Shown piece by piece: positions 1 through 12,500 of a stretch of DNA of 64,000 nucleotides; position 1 is the stretch's first letter; each line of letters begins with the position of its first letter. Made by a program: the position numbers and the translations under genes. The notes under the pieces were generated by a model. That model was not told the origin of the DNA, did no database searches, and worked only from the letters and a program-made list of their open reading frames with translations. The stretch is from Hydractinia symbiolongicarpus. Its lineage: Eukaryota; Cnidaria; Hydrozoa; Anthoathecata; Hydractiniidae. The stretch is taken from positions 11,286,001-11,350,000 of the forward strand of contig NC_079879.1 in assembly GCF_029227915.1 (NCBI RefSeq), in the 5' to 3' direction.

Positions 1-518
1 AAGTGGGACCGGGAGTGGCTAAAAAATAAGAAGAAATTACCAGCAGTGGTAACAGTGGCTTCTCTATGTAAAATAACAATGTAAGTTTCATTGGCACTGC
101 AGTTCTTTCCTAAACAGTCCAGCAACACACCTATCGGAAACGCCTTCTTTATGATTTTTCACACAAACACTCACACTGAGCATGCTCGTGATCTATGTTG
201 ATCTTAAACCACGCTGTCGTGGGACTCAAGGCTGAACGTGCTAAAAACTTTTTTCTCGTGCATTTTTCTTATGAAAACATTTTCAGCCTGAGGCAGCATG
301 GACATCAAATTGTTTGTTTATATAAGATTTTTTTGATATCGCGGATATCTAAAGAACAAATAAGTTTCAAATTAATTACCTTCAATTATTGTCATTCGCG
401 ACACGTGCTAGCCGCTGTAATTAAATCGACGATTAATCGAAAACTCGATTCTGATTGGTTGATTTTAAAAACAATAGGTTTTTATCTGCGAATTAAAAAG
501 TGTTATTGTTTCTCTTAG
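1..518. other. Sequence upstream of the zinc finger exon, no gene seen
   Basis: No convincing coding exon was found. The stretch ends in a pyrimidine-rich run followed by TTAG at 513-518, which looks like a 3' splice site for the zinc finger exon. This interval is therefore probably intron or upstream DNA of that gene. A short ORF at 195-518 has no recognisable domain and is treated as chance. Confidence 0.5.
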
Positions 519-640
519 AAACGATCTTGCATAAATACGGGTACAAGCTGATTGATTCAGCAGTATACGAACGAGCAAGGTCACCAGAAGAGGCACAACT
601 CGTTCAAACAAACAAAACAAGTTGCACAGCAAGTAAAATC

Positions 641-2020
641 ATGACGTTATATATGAACAAACATTACGAACAGGGACAGTTGTTGTCACCCGTTAGTTTA
701 CAGAAGGGTTTGCTGACTCTGAAAGAAGAAGACCACCGACATGCAGACGACACTGAGGTATTTCTTCACGACGACGATGTCGATTCCGCACGTGATAAAT
801 CATTTTTTGATTTGTCAAGCGTTGCGAACTCAAATATGTCGATGTTTAATGGGAATCAAAATCCACATTATGTGTATCAATCTTCTAATGGTAGCTGGAA
901 TGAAATGATGGGTGACTACGACGAACATGAAAACGACAATATAACAGTCTCGAGTAGTGTTAATAACCTACCTGGAAACACTAGTCAGTATTCATTTTCC
1001 ACATTCAACGATCCCGTGTTTACATTTAAAGATACACACGATAATCATTCACCAACAGTTTCACCGCCTAACAGTCTTCCTATATCAAAACCACCGCCGT
1101 TACCTGCACTCATCCTTACAGATAAATCACCAACAAGATATAGCGATAAAACGTCTCCAGCCGGTGTTTTGACTCCTTTAACACCACTGGGAGGAGTGTC
1201 AGGATTGGGATCCACATTTGGTAGCCCTACTCATTCTAGTGCGTTCACACAAATCAACGCAACAAGGGAGTACACAAGCTACAAGGATAGTACGTACACA
1301 TCTTACGGTAAACAAAATGACTATGTGACGTCACCAAATAACGATATGAACCAAGTTGGACATTTACCCACGATGATGCATAGAAGTACTAGTTTTACAG
1401 ACTTAAATTACTCTGCACAACAACACGAAATGCTATCCAATCCTATGTTTTTACAACAATCAAGAATTTGTAGTCCGAGTATGACTCCGTTTGTAAAGTA
1501 TAACTACCAACAATGTGCAAATCCGGACGTTTTGAATAGCTTATATCAACAAGAAGCACACATTAATATGCAATTTGGCGGAAATATGTCCAACATGGGA
1601 TTTCTACCTTCAAATTCATCCAATGAGGCGATGGCTATGAACAATGTCATGGCAGGACCGATCAGTCCCCATGGTGGTATGTTACCTGATAAACTGAAAA
1701 TATCCGGCTGTAACGAAGACATCGTAAATGATTTGAACTCAAAAAAAGTTGGAAATAAGGGGTATTTATGCGAACTGTGCGGAAAATTATATACAAGAAA
1801 ATACGGACTTAAAATTCACATGAGAATTCATACTGGATTCAAACCGCTGCGTTGCAAATATTGCTCGAAACGTTTTGGAGATCCATCCAATATGGCGAAA
1901 CATATTCGCCTTCATGCTGTCGGCGACACTCCGTACAAATGTCAGTTTTGCGCTAAAGTATTGGTACGACGTCGTGATTTGGATCGTCATATTAAATCTC
2001 GACATCCCACTGGTCAATAA
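641..2020 (+). CDS. PRDM13-like C2H2 zinc finger transcription factor (last exon)
   Basis: Probable nuclear DNA-binding transcription factor. Translation from ATG 641 gives about 459 residues: a long Ser/Asn/Pro-rich, probably disordered region, then three tandem C2H2 fingers at the extreme C-terminus (about 1762-2010). Finger cores are [42 protein letters not shown]-type and [21 protein letters not shown]-type; the FGDPSN and VRRRDL signatures recall the C-terminal fingers of PRDM13. No PR/SET domain is encoded in this exon. The frame is open upstream to 500, and a pyrimidine-TTAG site at 518 suggests a splice acceptor, so the exon may begin at 519. Residues before ATG 641 could be coding if an upstream exon, perhaps carrying the PR domain, lies outside the window. 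The fingers are certain; PRDM13 orthology is probable. Confidence 0.8.
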   Translation: MTLYMNKHYEQGQLLSPVSLQKGLLTLKEEDHRHADDTEVFLHDDDVDSARDKSFFDLSSVANSNMSMFNGNQNPHYVYQSSNGSWNEMMGDYDEHENDNITVSSSVNNLPGNTSQYSFSTFNDPVFTFKDTHDNHSPTVSPPNSLPISKPPPLPALILTDKSPTRYSDKTSPAGVLTPLTPLGGVSGLGSTFGSPTHSSAFTQINATREYTSYKDSTYTSYGKQNDYVTSPNNDMNQVGHLPTMMHRSTSFTDLNYSAQQHEMLSNPMFLQQSRICSPSMTPFVKYNYQQCANPDVLNSLYQQEAHINMQFGGNMSNMGFLPSNSSNEAMAMNNVMAGPISPHGGMLPDKLKISGCNEDIVNDLNSKKVGNKGYLCELCGKLYTRKYGLKIHMRIHTGFKPLRCKYCSKRFGDPSNMAKHIRLHAVGDTPYKCQFCAKVLVRRRDLDRHIKSRHPTGQ

Positions 2021-4580
2021 AACTTTCAAAATGTAAATATAGTTATATTAAAGAAATTATCAGATTATAAATAGTGTATATATGAACAAGGTCTTGATTT
2101 TACTTTCCGTTTTGGGAAAAATTTTCGTATAGTTATGTGTATCGGTCGAGATTTTTTTACCGGCGTTATTTTACATCTTTTCTTAAGATGTGAGATTTAC
2201 TACAAAGCTTTCTAAGTTTAACTGTTTTAAATTTTTAAACAGAGTAATTTTTTATTCTTTTTTTGTTGATGTTGTTTTACATTTAAAAAAGCAGCAAAAT
2301 ATTTTATCTGTGAGATAGAAATAATTGTAATTTTTTTTACATAAATTGTTTTGGAACAAAACAATATAATCGAAAAGATTTCGCAATATTTATTTCCTGT
2401 TTGCGATCACAATCAACCCACGAATAAAATGGCGCGTGTGCTTTTGTAGAGCTCGCGAGCTTTTTTTGTTGCCAGGCACATAATAGGTTTAGAATAAATT
2501 GTTTTAATAATAAATTGGCTTTGTTAGAAATTAGAAAAAAAGAAGGGGTGTAACAGAAAGTTTTTACATTTGTTGCTTGCAGTTTCGCTAAATAAAAATG
2601 CCAGCCAGGAGACCCAGCATAATGAAATCAGAATAGTTAAAGGCGGGAAATTGAAATTTAATATTTTTTTTCCTAAATATAAACAAATCACGTGACCACA
2701 TAAAGAACATATTAGAATCTGTCGAAAAAGCGAAAAATTGACTGAGGTCAAATATTTTTGAAATAAAAGATTTTATGGACGTTTTCTCAACGTACAAATA
2801 AAGAGAAATTAAAAAAATAAATTCTAAATAGAAACTGATATGTTCAAAAACAAAATTAAAATGAATTTAAAGGCAAAAATCCTAGTGTCCAATGTGTTAC
2901 TAAAATCGAATTCGGAGTGATACAGGCGAGAAAATTCATCTTGATGAAGACGGGGAAAAGAGTACATGTCTGCCAGCATTTAACGTATGTTTGACACGTA
3001 GGACAACGTGAAAGGGTTAACTAGCCTATAAAAACGCAAAATTTAGATCTGGCTCATAATTTTCTGATTTATTCAAAACTTGTTGACCTTTTAGTTTTAA
3101 TTTTAGTTTTACACTGCGGAAATTGATTGTTGTCATTTGCAAATGTATCGCGGTTTTTGAACCAGCTTAACGAGCATTCTGGCGGGAAATACTACAAAAA
3201 TGTTACTTTTCACACTTTTATAATGCAAAGGCGCTATATTTCGACTGAGCACGCTGTGTTCATCCATGCGAAGAATATTTTTTATGCTGAAGGCTATTTT
3301 TGTTGACTCAAACATTTTGAGTTGTGCAATATTTCATTCTGAATATTTTGTGGGAAAAAAGAACCGTTGTTGTTACTTATACCAAGTAGAATCTACATAC
3401 TTCCGAAGTATAAATGAAAATTCTTTTTTTAATTCGCTAATTTTAAGTTTAAATCTGTTTCACCTTGGCTATTTCAATTTCCGGAAAATTATACTGCATC
3501 TCTCAACCTCGTCCCCAGGTCTCTTCTACGCCCTGGAGAGGGTAAAAGTACGATTTTTTTTATTAGTTATGAGTTTAAACTCACTTGCAGGCCGTCAACA
3601 TTCTGGATTTTGGAATACACCGGTAGACGAAAAATTGCAATTTTTGACCTACGAAAAATGAGAAGAGATTGTCATAACTACACAGTGCTGGGGGCAAGGT
3701 TTATCCCCAAATGTTTAAAAGAATAAAATGTGGTGGTCACGATGGGTTTGGGCTCATTGGTCGATCCTAACTCGATGTTTATTGGTTTATTTGAATTAGA
3801 GTCTCGCCCGGAGTATGTCAATCAAAAAATCGTAATAATCGGCATAAAACCTTAAAAGATTGTACGGCTGGAATAAACGAGGCAATCAATGTGTTGCCTC
3901 ACTTAAACCGAAGTATTTAATATGGTTAACACTAGAGGATATTCTCAGTTTAATATCCTCGCAGAAAGCAAAGTTAAAAGCCTGGGAATAGAAAATTTGA
4001 ACTTTGCATGAAAAGTCATCTGTAAATTTTATTTTGCAAAATGGCATTTGCCTAATTTTTTTTCAGATTTATTATATATATCAACTTCGTTTCGAAGGGT
4101 TTCAACCCCGAATTTTACCCTCTCTCTAAAAACTTCTACTATGCATTGCGAAATATACACACAACGACTGCTATAAACTTTTGCTCATGTCAACCCCTGA
4201 GCCTTAAAATTCGTCCGAAAGTTCTAGTCTGAGTAGGATATAATTACTTAGTTTTACAACGAAAAGGTTTTTTAAGATTTTACTGGATAGTTCGTGCCAA
4301 TAAAAAAATCAAGACAATAGGTTGCTGCTTGAAGTATCTGCTTCAGGATTTACCTATTTTGTATTATAAAAATTCTACAGATCTCCAGAATATCTGAGTT
4401 TCGAGTAACAGTTTCGGAAATCCAGTTTATTACAAATCAAAAATGCAATATGATTTGTCATCATGTAATGGAGTTATCGTGTATAGGTAAGGTTCCAATC
4501 TTAGTCCTAACAGAAGTTATTATTTTGCGGCTATGCGGAAAGCATGCATTTAGTTTTACTATCACTAAATATAAGGTTTT
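2021..4580. other. 3'UTR and intergenic DNA with a short CCTCGTCCCCAGG repeat
   Basis: Mostly AT-rich sequence without a supportable gene. The first part is probably the 3'UTR of the zinc finger gene; the first AATAAA is at 2423. At about 3507-3545 there is a short copy of the dispersed CAACCTCGTCCCCAGG repeat, facing a nearby CCCTGGAGAGG half-match. The ORF at 3266-3661 runs through this repeat and has no protein-like features. Confidence 0.4.
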
Positions 4581-5690
4581 CTGTATACTTTGATATCTTG
4601 CACATATAAATTAAACAACACAGGGCCTAATATGCTACCCTGCGGAATCTCATATTCTTTTTACATCTTCCTAACAATAAATTAGAACAGAAAAAACAAC
4701 AGTATTGGAGTAACTTGTTATATTGGTTAAGGTATTGGTAGAGTGGTACATCGCATGACATATTTTATAAAACATATTTCATATTCATCACAGATCTTTC
4801 CACTTGACATCGACCTACTTGTGACCAGCAACTGGATTAAAAACTTTCTCGGTATCCACGGCCAAATGTGGATTGCATCTTTTGTGCGTATTTTCCAAGA
4901 AAGAAAACCGTGAAGCTGGTCACTCTACAGTTGTCGATGTCCGTCTGTTCTTCTTCACGCCGACATTTTCTTGATTATTTGCGCCGGTGAGGTACATAAA
5001 ACGAAAATTGCATCAATTAATATTAATGACAGTTAAAGTTTGCGATGCTTTCCACGCGACCAAAGACCGAGGCTTGGCCGAGGATACAACACGTGCATTT
5101 ATACTATTCTCATGCGCATGCGCATAACCCGAAAAATCGGGTTACATTGTAATGCAGAATCCGAAAAGAAACTTCGTTCCCGACTTATCGCAGAACGTCG
5201 GAAACAGCGCGTTAACCAACCTCATTTCTGAAGTTCGGTCGTTAACTTGAACGAATTAATTACGCTCAGTTGAATAAGTTAGAAAGATTTCTAAGTTGTG
5301 CTTGGATACATTCATGCTTGACAGTTTTCGCAGCAAAATTGATCTATTGTATCGAATGCCTTCGAAAAGTCAATTAAGATGGCTACCGTAACTTTACTTT
5401 TACTCATGATTCATTTAATATTATCTCTTAATTTGAGTGTGTTGTGGTAGATTGGCCACGTCGAAAGCCGGATAACGTATCGGTATATTATTAACATATT
5501 GTCGATAAATTGACATAGTTGAAGCAGAATGACTCGTTCATATACCATAGGTAATACAGATATCGGTCTATAATCGGATGCGGGGAAGCGGCCTCCTTCT
5601 GAGTTAGTTTTGTAACAACACTATTCATGGATCCTGCATCCAGTGAACAATGGGCTGCGTAAGCTTGACTCTGCATTACGATCTACGCAT
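4560..5690 (-). mobile_element. Decayed non-LTR retrotransposon (LINE) reverse transcriptase
   Basis: Reading the minus strand and allowing frameshifts gives the ordered RT motifs of a LINE. SDYRPISVLPMVYERVIL lies at about 5530-5590, VAILIDFSKAFDTIDQ at about 5340-5385, then ILLRKLSSMN in a shifted frame at about 5300-5340. IPQGSILGPVLFNLYV lies at about 4600-4655. Stops and frame changes interrupt it (for example a stop after LKLRDNIK near 5410), and the YADD catalytic box was not found downstream. The order and spacing match RT domains of Jockey/L2/CR1-type elements. This is a dead relic; its ends and clade cannot be set by eye. Confidence 0.85.
5113..5124. promoter_or_regulatory. TGCGCATGCGCA palindrome (NRF1-like site)
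   Basis: A perfect 12-bp palindrome matching the binding consensus of animal NRF1. It sits inside the LINE relic and not next to a gene start, so a regulatory role here is doubtful. Confidence 0.2.
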
Positions 5691-6598
5691 TAAGACACAA
5701 TTTGTTAAAAAATTTAATTGATTATTTGGATCATAAAAAGTATATTATAAATAGCGAAAGCTGTTGGAAGTCCGAAATTCATATCTGGGGTCGTTTTTAA
5801 CATTGAAAATGACAAAAGATGCATCATTATCTTATGTTTTAGTGATTGATTTAATTTAAATTTAAATATTTGGCACTGCTATTATTGCTTTTATAGGCTG
5901 TTACGAGCGGAACTCAATGCAAAATTTGTAAGTTCAATAGAATAGACCTTAGGCTGGTGCGCCAATGCAAACTAAACTTCTACCGTATTCACGTTGTCGT
6001 AAAAACTAGCTTTTGAAACAAGGAAACTACAAAATTATTGCAGTTACTTTGTTTTTTAAAGGATTTGAGCCTGTTGTTGTTGGTTATAAAAAAATATGTT
6101 TTTCCCGTTAAAGTCCTAAGATTTTACTTACAGTTTTTATTGGCAAGACATGCTAGGTATATTAGCTAGTTTTGATGGATGAATTTTACCTCATATTTTA
6201 TATGACACCGCCCAGAGAACATTTTTTAGTGAGTTTTTCCCATGTTTAAGCATATTACATTTGCAAGAAATTCGAAAGTTTTGTCTAAACTGAATATGGT
6301 GAAACAACACGTATCAACATGGGTGGATTTTTATCAACAGTAAATTTCTACTGCTCTTATCTTTCAGACTTTCGTCGACAATAGTACAAGAAGATTTCAA
6401 CTTCCGAGTTTGTGCAGTTATAAATCCAACCTTAAAATGGAAATGTATTTGACTATTTCACTTTCAAAATTACACCAAGATCATCAATAAAAACACGAAC
6501 GCGTGAAAAAAATGTTGTTAAAAATTTATGCGCAAACAGGAATAAAATAGCATGAATCACATCTGAAGATAGAACACGAAAGCACACGTAAGGAAACT
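5691..6598. other. Intergenic, downstream of the HTATSF1 homologue
   Basis: AT-rich sequence with no exon, RNA gene or clear repeat that I can support. The part next to 6598 should hold the 3'UTR of the minus-strand HTATSF1 homologue. Confidence 0.4.
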
Positions 6599-9500
6599 CT
6601 ACTCCGTCGTTTTTTCTTCGTCTTCTGCGATAAATCGTTCCCACTCGCTTACGCGTTTCTCAAACTCTTCCTCTGTTTCTTCGACTTGATAATTCGTTAC
6701 ACCGTCGTACGTTTCAGCGCTTATCGTTCTACCAGCATAAAATCTTCCATTCATCGCCTATAAAGAAATAACTGCTATTGATTAATTTTCGCGAATTTTA
6801 TATCACATTTCCGCTAAAATTAACTTGGCGAAACTTTTGAATAAAAAAAGGATTTTTCGTGTTTTTTCTCACAACTTTTTATAGTGGATAAAAATAATGG
6901 TCAACCTCGGTGATATGAGCAATTTCAGTTTAAAGCCAATATATAAATTTGAGAAAGTAATTCATCGCGAAAATTAATCAACTTATTTAAGTTGATTAAT
7001 TTTCGCGAAGACTTATTCTGTCGATGAGTGTCTTAAGATACCAGAATGGTCAAGGAATCGGATTCTACATTGCGGAAGATCTGTTATAACAAACTTACGT
7101 CAGTTTTAACGAAATACTGTCGGTACATGCAAGGGATTTTAACAAATTTTAAAAATGGAAACTGATCATATCCTTTTAGTTTTGTTGCATTTTGGTTCTA
7201 ATGCATGGATAAAGGAAACAGCAAAAATGGCAAAAAAACTTAGTCGACAAAAAATTGGTAAAAATTTTGTCGGTACAAAATATTAGGCACTGAGCAAAAT
7301 GTTTTTCTTTTTTTTACAGGTATCGCAAATAGCCACGACAAATAAAACGTTTTAACATAAATTTCTTCTTAATTATATATAGTACAAAACGGCCACTACA
7401 AACTCCCGTCTTGTCTCTCGCTACGGCACAGAATGATTATAAAAGCTAGCACGTGATCATTCGTGTGGTCTTAACACAGAGCTACGCCCTATGGCTTATG
7501 ATGTGCGGACACTAATTTACAACATATTAAAACAAAAGTTTTGCTTTTTTCATAAAATATTTCCTTTTGTGATATTAAACACGTAACATGCTTACCTCGA
7601 TACATTTGTCAGCAAATTCAGGTTCGTGAAATAAAATCGAAGCCACTCCTTCAGGATTTCGCTACAATTAAAAATAAAAGGATGATAGTATGAGTGCCAA
7701 CTTGATTAAGCAAAAACTAAAATGCCGATCATTAGAGAGCTTACAATACAAAGACGGGAACGCGAACGGCGACGTAAACACCAGAAAATTTCGTATTGCG
7801 CATGCTTATGTCAAGGGGATATCACCAAACTTTTTCAAAGAAGTTCGGCGAAGACGTAAAAAGGTAAGATTTCACGTTCTCTGGAAACGAAAGTTTTTTC
7901 ACACTCAATTAGTTCCAGTTTTGGTTATTTTTGTGTTGAATTTCCAAGAATTTTATTTGAAAATAATTTCTTCACATTCTCATAGAGTTTTTTCCCAGAA
8001 TTTACGGTTTTATTCTATGCTTTAGCTTAAAAATTTTTTTTCGAAATACTGTACAACAAAAAACAAAAATGGCTGAATATCTAAGTACTGATTATTTTCC
8101 TGTCTATTTTTGTACAGTGTCTTTTGTACATGCTCAAACAATTAAGGTGTTCATTCTCAAAGTTTAGTTTTTAGTTTAGAGCAGAGTTTCAGTTTATTGT
8201 TGTCATGATGGTATATCTGTTTGTTGACTAGCTAGCTGGGGCTGTACAGAACAGCTAGCTAGTTTTTTTTTTAGTTGGTAAAAAAACAAGCTTGACATTC
8301 AAGGAGACTGACCTTAGTTTTATTTTATTTTTACCAATCATGGAAATATGATGTTCATTAAGGAGCATAATATTTCGTTTCTTCGGCAGTTATTGCTATT
8401 CGAGCCATGGAGTTTTAAACAAGGCTCCAGAGAAAGAAAAAATGTTTATGAAAAAATAAGTGATTCCTTGGATTCTTTAACTCATATACGATTTAAAGTT
8501 ACAGCAAGATCTTTACGAGCCAGACTTAAACTTCTTATTGAAAAATATCGAAAACGTGAACGAGAGGAGGAACGAGCAAGTGCGATATCTCCTGAAGAAA
8601 CATGATAGATGCAGCTCTTCGTGAAATTGTTGAACATTTTGATCAAGCTGAAGAAACACATAAAAAAGAATCACAGGAGAAAAAAGACAAAACTCAAAAT
8701 GATATGAACAAGGCTACAGAAATTCGAAAACGTTCCATGGAAACACTCGCAGAGAGCAGTGCTAGAATTGATAAAACACCAAAAAAAAGGAGAAATAGTG
8801 GAAATGAAACACTACAGTATCTAGAGGAAAAATCAAAAATGGACTTGGAGATTCGAAAACAAGAGTTAAACGTTAAAAAGGAGCAGAATTCTTTAACACA
8901 ACAACTGATTACTCAACAGCAACAAATGATGAATGCATTTATTCAAAATCAGCAACAACAGCAACAACAAATGTCAGCTTTGTTAGGCAAATTGCTTGAT
9001 AAACAGTAACACAATCGTAATACTTAAAATGTAGACTTTCATAGGTTTTCAAGACAGTTCAAAATGTTCACATTACAAAACTTGTGGTTGTCAGCTTATA
9101 ACATGTACAAGACTGTATAATACAGCCATACTTACGATGTTAATGTAATGTTTGTTTTTTCTTTCATACAAAATAATCTTCTATTACGGGAGGACTGCAG
9201 TCAAAGTAATTTGATGTTTCTGTACCATACAAACAACCCCGTGCATTATGTAAAAGCCCACATATTAAATACATTTTTTCCAACTGGACTGAGACCTATC
9301 TTCAGGTCTTTTTTGAAGTCAATAAATTTGTAATATGTGACCAGCTCTCCAAAAATCCACTCAACAGCAACTCGAACTTCGCTCATTCTGCTATTCCATA
9401 TTTGTTGTTGTGCATTTATGTGAGCCCCTCTGAAACCACATTGCAAATGAATTCTTAATGGCTATGCTGGGTCCCCATAAATGCACAATGGATTTCTAAA

Positions 9501-12500
9501 ACGGTCGGTCAAAGGAAAATAGATTCAATTGTGTTAAAAGTCCAGATTCTGAAGCACCCCACTGTCATGGCGCCTTCCCTCAACTGGGCCAAACAGATTT
9601 GCAATCATGCCACTTGTGTTACCACAGACTGGAACTTTAAGGAGTGGACTCTTTTATGTCCATTATACATAATACGTTGATGTTGACTTGGTCTGGAAAT
9701 AGGTCGAACTGTTCCATCCACAAATCCTCAGCAATTATTGAGAGGTGCTCCATTTCTATGGATTGCATCACAACATTTCTCTAACTCTATAGGAGACAAC
9801 CAATTCTGCTATAAATTTTGTAATAAGTGTCCCCATTGATCATACATAAATCCTAATACATGATTATTTATCATACTGAGCTGTGGAACAGGTCTGCCAA
9901 ATAAGTGAATCATGTCTGAATATCGATAAGGATAAGCCAGGCGTTTTAGAAAAATACACAGTGCTTCAACAGATTTATATACAGTGCCATTATAAAAAGT
10001 AAAGTCTTCAGGAAACTGAAATACGTCCACTAGTTTGTAAACATCTCCCCTTTAAAATCGAAATTCTGCCTTACATTCATCTTCTTCCAATGTGTCCAGG
10101 TCAAATCTTCCATAACAGGTATATGGAAATTCTGGCTTTTTAGATTTGTTTAAATCATATAAGAGACAGAATTCTTCAGCATTAATCATATTTGATGCGT
10201 GAGCAAGTAAAATATTATTTCTGACATCTTTTAGCTTTGGCATGATTTCACTTTCGCTTTCTTGTTGTTGTTACTTTTTTTTTCGCTTTCGCGCCAACTT
10301 TCGAAAGTCAACTTCCACGGAGAACGAAAACGAAGACGCGAATGGCAAAAAATGATGTCACGTCTACGTTCCCGTTCCAGTCTTTGTATCGTAAGCTCTC
10401 TATTAAAAATTAACGCAAAACCATGATTTTTTCTTACATCAAACACCAGTACTTTCTTGATTTCTCCAAACTTCTCACAGCCAGATCGTAAATCGCCCTT
10501 CAAATCATTGATGAGAGTAGGATCTTTCTAAAGAAGAACAGACTTTACAATAAAGCAGCAATTTTAATTTTTCATGTTTAAATAAAAATCTACTTAAAGG
10601 GGCTACGAAACGGCTGTTGGTTTTTAACTCTAGTGACTTACACGGAAGCCGAGTTAATGGCGGTCTTTTTGTGTTTCTTCCCTAGTCAAAACAAACTTTC
10701 GATTTACTGATATTCAATATATTTTACAGACCGTAGTTTATTTTACAGCAAAAAAAGAAAACTTAAGGAAAACTTTCCTTTTTTTAGAAAATAAAAACAA
10801 AAAAGTAGCAACATCATCACAAAAAATTAATTATTTATAAACAGGTTATCTAGACGTCTATGTGGTTCTAAAGTGTGTATAATTCCTTACACCTTGACCT
10901 TTTAAGTGGTCCGTTTATTACACGCTATTCTTTGAAATGTCAGGGATATAGAGCTTATGAAATCGCTTCGTAGCCCTAAAGCTAAAGTTCCGAAAACATT
11001 TAAAAGATTTCGGGGCAATAACGTCTGATTTGCAATAATTATTTTAATAAATTATTCATTGAAATTCACAATCATACCTCAAATTCTTTACACTCAAACA
11101 TATTTTTGAATATAACAATACGGTCGAATTTACTTCGTTTAGCTGGACGATCAACCCAATCTAACAACCTGCAAAGAAATAATATCTTACTCACTATATA
11201 AAGCCTGGTTATGAGGACAACCTATTAGAGCGCAGATTTAAAGGTAAAAAAACCTCGACCACAGAACAGAACGGAATAACCACTTTATAACGAAACAAAA
11301 AAAATATGTTAGCTTGCAAAAAAATAAGATAAAGACACGTGTTATCTTTTTTAAAAAAATAAGAAAAGTTAAACTACTTTTCCTGTCCACCCTTCTTCTT
11401 CTTCTTCTTCTTCTTTTTTGGTTTCAACGCTGGATTAAATTCACCTTTTAACTGAAATACAGCCTGAAGAAAGAAAAAAAGGCTTCAACAACGCTACGAT
11501 AAACCTTTTTTGATTAAAAAATTTTCCAAAACCTTTTGTGTTCGTTTTGCGTTGACAGCTTCTTTATAGTATCCCTTATCCCTTTTAAAGAAATTACCTG
11601 AAGCAGGCGATACACAATTGCATTTTGTCGAATTCGACAAAATTGATTGTGTATCACTTTTTTTGATTGAATTTGTGAAATCCAATTTGTAGAGAATTCG
11701 GAATCTCGAAAATTTGACATTAGTTTTTTTTTGACAGAAAAGTCGACCAATAGTTTTTGTAAAGTTGTATTGGAAATTTGCAACCAATCACACTCTTTGA
11801 ATTAAAATACAAAACGTTCAGTAAACCAGGGTGATACACGAGCAAATTTGTCGACTTCAACGAAATGGATCGTGTATCGCCCGCTTTAGAAGTCCAAATT
11901 TCTGCAAATCTTGGTTGTTGTTTTTTTTAATTGGGTAGAATTTTCTATTAATTGCCAAAATGAAAAAAAGAAAAAAGATTTAAAATCATTTTGGACCTCA
12001 AAGTTCTAATGACGAACGCACAGATTACTCAGGTCAATTTGAAAGTTCACCATCTATTGAAATTTTTCAGATTACCTTTTCAACACTTAATTTGGATCCA
12101 TTGAAATCATTTTCATCTAACAATTCACACGCCAGTACAACAGATTCGTGCTAAATAAATTTAAAAATTCAGACATAACAAAACGTTTGCTAGATTTTTT
12201 TTTGCTGAGCGCAATATTATAATTATAATAAGAAGCAAAAATTATAAGGGGGTGAGCTACACGTTTTTTTTAAAACAGCAACTCTATTTTTTATTTTAGC
12301 GTGGTGTTGGTAAGGAAGTAATTAAAGTTGTTAACCCGAATAGAAGGCAACACTAACAATTATATTGTTAAAGCCAAAGACGAACAGAACGAGGAAATAG
12401 TGGAGAATGGTTAAGACCTATAAAACTTATACAGAACATTTATTACTGTCATTATTCAAGTTATGTTTAATGAGAACATATTGAGTGGAATATTTTGTTT

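Larger units (their letters stand above)
8225..10380. mobile_element. Decayed PIF/Harbinger DNA transposon, two convergent genes
   Basis: The element carries a Myb/SANT-like accessory gene on the plus strand (8348-9009) facing a HARBI1-type DDE transposase on the minus strand (9164-10243), the two-gene arrangement of PIF/Harbinger elements. Both genes are broken. The ends given are estimates: GGGGCTGTACAGAACAGC near 8230 is a candidate left end and the region near 10380 a candidate right end, but I could not match terminal inverted repeats or a 3-bp target duplication. It lies wholly inside an intron of the HTATSF1 homologue. Confidence 0.8.
7662..10437. other. Intron 8 of the HTATSF1 homologue, enlarged by a transposon
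   Basis: This 2.8-kb intron splits the UHM/RRM2 between VLVFD and RNPEGVASI. It contains a decayed PIF/Harbinger element in its right-hand two thirds, ending close to exon 8. The part at 7662-8220 has no recognised content; an ORF at 7690-8025 is judged spurious. Confidence 0.75.
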
